From the NCBI GenBank assembly GCA_003313425.1, contig NHZP01000007.1:1054001-1118000 (forward strand): a stretch of 64,000 bases of DNA, read 5' to 3'. The notes under the pieces are model-generated. The model saw nothing but the letters and a program-made list of their open reading frames with translations. It was not told the DNA's origin and made no database searches. Position 1 is the stretch's first letter. Every line of letters starts with the position of its first letter. The translations under genes and the position numbers were made by a program. Of this stretch, positions 59,044 to 64,000 are shown piece after piece. This stretch comes from Pseudopyrenochaeta lycopersici (lineage: Eukaryota; Ascomycota; Dothideomycetes; Pleosporales; Pseudopyrenochaetaceae).

Positions 59044-59955
59044 GGCTATCAGTTAGTTGAGAAATTAATGATTTCTGTGAATGGTTGGAGAAAGAGCACT
59101 GCGTGAGATTGTTTTATATGGCGACAATCTATTTTGTGCAACAAGTGTCTGCAAGCACATGCAGCTTACGTTGTCGTCTTTGTTTCGTCACCAAATGCAC
59201 GTCCTCTGGTCTCTGATCTCCTTTCAGAAAGATGCAGCCCACTTTCCACCCGAAAAGTATTGATGTCGAAGAATAATCTAGCATACCACAGCGAATACTT
59301 TCAGGCCCTAGTCCGAAACAAGTATGAAATATTAGAGTTCAACACTTTGATGATGTCTTGTATTTGGCGCCAGCAAGGCGACGGTAAGTCAACTTCCGAA
59401 AATATTAAGAAGGAAGGTTCTGATTGTTGCTTTAACTACGGGTATGAGAAGTTTAATTGACATGTTGGGAAATAACATGTCAATATGTCCGGTTTGTATA
59501 TTCCTCCACATCCTCTCACCAGCTCCGCAAGAACCTCCAGCATCCATCTTATTGACTAAAGTCTGTCCAATTGCTTTGTCCTTGAATGCTTACACAGATT
59601 CTGCTCCATGTCCAACAACGCCACGGGGATTGGGACTTAACCACCTATTCAATACCACGGATATTGATACCGTGAAAAATTTTATGGGACGCCAATGGTT
59701 TTTGTAAATATCAAGAACTCTTGAAAAAGGGGACTAGATGTGATGACACACTACAACTAGCAAGTACCAATTATGGTATTGAAACATGCCACTTCTATTC
59801 TTTGCAAAGTGCATATCATGACATTTTCTGCTTTCTATTAAGCATACCTCATTGATGAAGCGTTATCCCCAGGCTATATACAAGACTCTCTGCGTGATGC
59901 AAGACGCCAAACACCATGTCCATTCTGGCCCTCCAGTTCTCTCTGATAAATGCAT
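59044..59955. other. intergenic: promoter of the reductase and 3' side of the P450 gene
   Basis: This 912-base region is AT-rich. Short plus-strand ORFs at 59134-59460 and 59444-59707 have no recognisable content. Confidence 0.5.
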
Positions 59956-61652
59956 CTACATCAATTCCTTTGTGTTCTCCTCGCTCTGCTTGATCCATTG
60001 ATCCAATAATGCCCGGTTCCTCGGCTTGAATCCAACCTTGAAGTACTTCGGCTCCATGGTCAAACTTGTCGGAATTGAATTTGCATCCAAACAGTCCATG
60101 ATGGGCTCGTCTCTAGGATCCACCGGCGGGGTGAATCTGAATGCACTTATCAACCTGACAAACGCTGTGTAAAGCTCCCGATTTGCCAAGTGTGATCCGA
60201 CGCACATTCGGCTGCCGGCTCCGTAGCCGTAATGCGGTGTCCCGGCGCCGTCAGGGACGTTCAGATATCGCTCTGGATTAAATTCTTGGGGATTCTTGAA
60301 GTGATCTGCGTCGTAATCTGCAGCATAGGCATTCATATAGAATGTCGTTCCCGCTGGGATAATGGCGCCGTTCCATTCGATGTCCTTGATGGATACTCTG
60401 GGCAAGCAGATGGGGATGACGGTCCAGTATCGTAGAATTTCCTTGTATAGCGCTGTGATATAAGGGATCTTCTCTTCATGAAGACAGCGCTCCCATGCAT
60501 CACCATCGGGGTACACTTTCATGATTTCATCGTATGCGCGTTGTTGAATCTTCTGGCCCGCGGGTGTGGCGAGGTAAGCGATGCCCATAATTAGGTTGCC
60601 GGGCACGGTGTCGAGCCCTGCGGATACCATGGTGAGGCATATGGACTTAATTTCGGCTAGGAGTACATTAGCAAGGACATCTAAAGGGGATGATCCAGAT
60701 ATAATGGGTTGACTTACCTTTGTTCAACTTCGCTTCCGGATCTTTGATGATATTGCCAGTGATGCATGGTTTATCCGTGCCCTTCTCAATCTTGTCCTGC
60801 AGGGTATTGAGCAATTTGTCCATGTACACGTCTCTTCTTTCTCTGAAGGTGATCGCGTCATTACTCTGGCTAGGCCACAATCTTAGCAACGGAACGTAAT
60901 CCTGCCAGTTGTTGCTTGTCGACCTGAAGTTACCCACTCCTCGCTCAACATCGACAATCTCTTTTAACAGCGGCGCATCCTTGTTTCCATCAATACGGTA
61001 TCCATAATTCAATGTCAAACTCGTGTTCAATGCATATCGCTGCCAGTATGCTCGTGGGTCAAGGTCAATTTCTCCGCCCTTGCTGTCATGGAGGAGCTCT
61101 TTGATGGAAACTGTGGACTCGAGATCAATGAGTGGCATGTATGACTGTACGGCAGGACGGTTCAGTGCCGTAGCAGCTGCCTTGCGGCGGTTTTTGCAGG
61201 ACTCATCCCATGGCGAGGTACCGATAGTGAAGCCTTGTGATGAAGAGATCACGTTGTGGAAGGTGTGGAGCATAGGACGAGAGATGAGAGCGGATTGGTT
61301 TGTGATCCAGAGATGGCGAACAGAATCAAAGGAGTTGGCGAAGACGATTCTCTACGTTATCATGTTAGCTTCACTGCCTTTGAAACAGTAAAGCCTGTCA
61401 AAATAGAAGGCTTGAGAATGCGCTTTATCTTACCCTATTCCCCATGCGCACTTGAAAGACGGGTCCGTACTTCTTTGCCCATCCTTGCGCTACTTTGGCA
61501 TGGTTGGTACCAAGCTCGTACAAACTTCCAAATAGAGGAAGACCCGGTACTTCCGGAAGGCCTTTGATGTGCGGCGTATCGGTACCATAAAGTAATTTAT
61601 ACAGGAAGAAAGAAAGGACGAGTCCGCCAACAATATAGATGGGTACTGTCAT
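59956..61652 (-). CDS. cytochrome P450, CYP504-like (phenylacetate hydroxylase family)
   Basis: Exons 61652-61434, 61351-60718 and 60656-59956 (introns 82 and 61 nt) give 517 residues, the length of CYP504 enzymes. An N-terminal ER anchor (VPIYIVGGLVLSFFLYKLL) precedes KGLPEVPGLPLFGSLYELG. The I-helix has VSAGLDTVPG (about 292-302), the K-helix YKEILRYW supplies the ExxR motif, and the heme loop is YGYGAGSRMCVGSHLANRE with Cys at about 436. The sequence style (FANSFDSVRHLW, NRPAVQSYMP) matches fungal phenylacetate 2-hydroxylase (PhacA) and its relative PhacB, which feed homogentisate formation. Which of the two it is cannot be told by eye. An ATG at 61766 would add 38 residues before the anchor; the inner ATG gives the normal N-terminus. 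Confidence 0.88.
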
Positions 61653-62594
61653 GATTGTGAGAAGCCCGAAACCCAACACTGAAAGCCCAAGCGTGTAGCA
61701 AGAATGTGCAAGACGAAGATGTTGAAGCTTGAGGATCTGGTCTGTTCTGAAGGGCAACAGGTGCACTTATACGACTTGAATGCTCTACCCGGCGCAATGC
61801 GAGGCTCTTGACAACAAAGAAGCTAAGTTAGACGCCGCGTCAAGTTCAGCAGAATTAGCCTCTCCCTTACTGGGCCGCGATCCGATCACCGTTGCGCACA
61901 GCGGTGCGGGGCATCCGCATCGAAAACTCATGGTGATGTTGTTTCTGGAGGTATTGCGGAATTACACCGCGGATGGAGGTTGGGTGGTGGCCAACTGGAG
62001 CGTAGTGCGGGGAGTTAGCGCTGCGGAGTGAAATCATCCACTAGCCGTTTCTGGACCAATGGTGACATGTATGCAGGTAGGATGATTATTTTAAGGATGT
62101 TTTGGGTTTCCATATAGTTGAAATGTATTCACAGGCCGAGGATTGACCGAAATTGTCATGGATAATCATGGCGATGCATGGTGGAAAGATGAGTAAGTGG
62201 AGACAACGAAAACGGAAGCATTCCTCGCCCTACTGCCATGGTCTGGAGGTGAACGACGAACTAGAAAGTGCTAGTGTTTCGGCCCATAGTCTAGTTTACA
62301 ATCCGCTAGAGAGGATAGTTCTAATTCCACGGATACCCCCGAAGAACCGCGATGCACTTGCCACTACCACATATCCAGCGGGATATTCTCAGATAATCAT
62401 GTAGTTTGATGGGTATGTCTAGACTGTGCATATACTCAGACTACCGTATACTAACCAGTGAATTCCGATATGCTTTTTTGAGGTTCCGCTAGGTCATGGC
62501 TGTCAAGTCACATGACGGTGCCGAAGAGTCCGGTCGACAGGGTATTCAACGGACCATTACCCAGACTTAGTGTACATATGCTCGGTGAACTGAT
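61653..62594. other. intergenic: P450 promoter and 3' side of fumarylacetoacetase
   Basis: This 942-base gap contains the P450 promoter. Two chance plus-strand ORFs of 83 codons each lie inside. I see no further gene. Confidence 0.5.
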
Positions 62595-63953
62595 CTAAGC
62601 AAAGGCCAACTCCAATGCGGGCTCAATCTTTCCAACGCACTCTCCAAAGCCGACCAGAGCTTCTTCATCTGAGCCACACACGCCTCGAATTGTGATTTCA
62701 TCACCATCCTCGAGAAATGTCCTCTTCTCACCACCGTTCAGTGTGATTGGATTCTTCCCGTTCTCACTTTGCTCTATAAAACTGCCGTACTCCTTTGCAG
62801 ATGCTCCACTGATAGTACCTGACCCTAGCAGATCGCCTGGTTGAAATGGACAGCCGGTGATGGTGTGGTGTGTTAACATCTGAGGGAAAGACCAGAGAAG
62901 GTTTCGTCCGTTCACTCTTGATAATGTTGTGGTATTGCCGGATGATGCTAATATAGTAAGCTTGTGTTGTCGTGTATATGTTATATGGAAAGACTCACTC
63001 TTGACGTCAACTTCTAGATTAATGTCATAGACGGATTTTTCGTCCTTCTCTTTCAGGTAAGGCAGTACTTCGGAATCGTTTTCTAAGCCCTTAGTTTTGA
63101 ATGGTGCAAGTGCATCTGCTAAGACAACCCATGTGCTGATAGTTGTGCCAAAGTTCTTCGCGTTGAAAGGTCCCAAGGGCACGTATTCCCAGGCTTGGAT
63201 ATCTCGCGCTGACCAGTCATTCATCAATACAACCCCAAAAAGATTCTCCTCCGCCTTTTCAATCGGTATTGGCACTCCCTGCTGATTTGACCCACAGACA
63301 AAGGCACCTAGTTCCAGCTCAATATCTAGCTTCTTGCACGGGGAAAAGGTAGGCACTTTTTTTTCTGCAGTGGGATTGAGCAGTATCTGTCCGTTTGGTC
63401 GGCGGATCGGTGTTCCTGATGGCACTATTGATGATGCTCGACCATGGTATCCAACTGGAAGGTGCTTGTAGTTCGGCTGTAATGCGTTTTGTGGTCCACG
63501 GAAGATAACACCACAGTTGAAGGCATGATTCATGCCAGCGAAGAAGTCTGTGTAGTCACCAATCTTAAATGGTAGATGTGCCCGGATGTCCTTGAGTGGA
63601 ATCAGAACTTGCTTCTGGAGACTGGAGTGGCTTTTCAAAACGTCCGGATATGGCGTGTCTTCAACAAAGACACTTTGGATGTACTTCCGAACGACGGAGT
63701 GGATTGGTCGACCAAGAGCTGCGAATGCGTTCAATGAAGGCTGTGAGAAGACTGCTTGGTGAGGTTGTATTGTTGATAGGCCTGAGAATCCATTGTTTGC
63801 TGCAAATGCTTCGAGATCCAGAGCATAATCCCCTATGGCAACCGCAACACGTGGGGATGTCGATGCTGCCGTTGAAATGATTCCAAAGGGAATGTTTGCT
63901 AGCGAGAAATGCGATCCTCGAGGTATGCTGAACCACGACCTGAGTGAAGCCAT
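62595..63953 (-). CDS. fumarylacetoacetase (FAH)
   Basis: Proposed exons 63953-62999 and 62947-62595 with an intron 62998-62948 (51 nt, GTGAGT...TTAG) give 435 residues, near the usual 420-435. If the stop-free intron is read, the product has 452 residues with an atypical insert. Active-site blocks are present: DYTDFFAGMNHAFNCG (metal Asp and catalytic His), YHGRASSIVPSGTPIRRPNGQ, KLDIELELGAFVCG (two metal-binding Glu), LMNDWSARDIQAWEYVPLGPF (Asp and Trp) and GDLLGSGTISG. It hydrolyses fumarylacetoacetate to fumarate and acetoacetate, the last step of tyrosine/phenylalanine and phenylacetate catabolism through homogentisate. Its neighbour, the CYP504-like P450, acts earlier in the same route. 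Confidence 0.95.
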   Translation of the reverse strand: MASLRSWFSIPRGSHFSLANIPFGIISTAASTSPRVAVAIGDYALDLEAFAANNGFSGLSTIQPHQAVFSQPSLNAFAALGRPIHSVVRKYIQSVFVEDTPYPDVLKSHSSLQKQVLIPLKDIRAHLPFKIGDYTDFFAGMNHAFNCGVIFRGPQNALQPNYKHLPVGYHGRASSIVPSGTPIRRPNGQILLNPTAEKKVPTFSPCKKLDIELELGAFVCGSNQQGVPIPIEKAEENLFGVVLMNDWSARDIQAWEYVPLGPFNAKNFGTTISTWVVLADALAPFKTKGLENDSEVLPYLKEKDEKSVYDINLEVDVKSESFHITYTRQHKLTILASSGNTTTLSRVNGRNLLWSFPQMLTHHTITGCPFQPGDLLGSGTISGASAKEYGSFIEQSENGKNPITLNGGEKRTFLEDGDEITIRGVCGSDEEALVGFGECVGKIEPALELAFA

Positions 63954-64000
63954 ATCTGGGGTTTTGGTGTGAATTTCGGAGTCTCAAGAAAGCCGGAGAG

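Overview
The window is nuclear DNA from a filamentous ascomycete fungus. Most genes carry short introns (about 46-60 nt, a few longer) with GT...AG ends and GTAAGT/GTACGT/GTGAGT-like donors. There is no operon structure, genes lie on both strands, and the gene set is eukaryotic and fungal: an APQ12-like pore protein, a DUF3824-type protein, RSC7, a CYP504-like P450 and a Zap1-like regulator. Protein style and intron size suggest Dothideomycetes, possibly Pleosporales, but that is inference. I see no transposon, CRISPR, rRNA or convincing tRNA. All exon joins were made by hand from splice signals, and every multi-exon model given as a gene keeps reading frame from start to stop.

Layout. 0-8 kb: 3' end of a family X DNA polymerase, a small N-myristoylation-type protein, a Zap1-like zinc-finger regulator, and a secreted-then-membrane SH3 protein. 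11-18 kb: ESCRT-II subunit VPS25, an F-box protein, APQ12-like nuclear envelope protein, and a small single-pass membrane protein. 23-28 kb: exosome nuclease DIS3 head-to-head with V-ATPase subunit H. 33-35 kb: RSC7/SWP82-type chromatin remodeller subunit with a polyglutamine tail and an intronic minisatellite. 40-50 kb: a dense housekeeping block (SF3A2, tubulin chaperone E, JmjC-type oxygenase, prefoldin 5, an unrecognised four-exon protein with a KH-like start, mitochondrial ribosomal protein uL23m). 52-57.5 kb: an Arg/Ser-rich DUF3824-type protein, a Mob-family protein and LEO1. 57.7-64 kb: three genes on the minus strand, a PRISE-type reductase, a CYP504-like P450 and fumarylacetoacetase, which look like part of a phenylacetate/homogentisate breakdown locus.

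Four stretches have no convincing gene (about 8.1-11.6, 18.5-23.6, 28.5-33.1 and 35.5-40.5 kb). They hold simple repeats and only weak ORFs. The points I consider most worth a second look are two introns that are a multiple of three and free of stops (RSC7 and fumarylacetoacetase), the aromatic-catabolism trio with its unexplained reductase, and the unrecognised four-exon protein. I found no clearly new multi-gene system.
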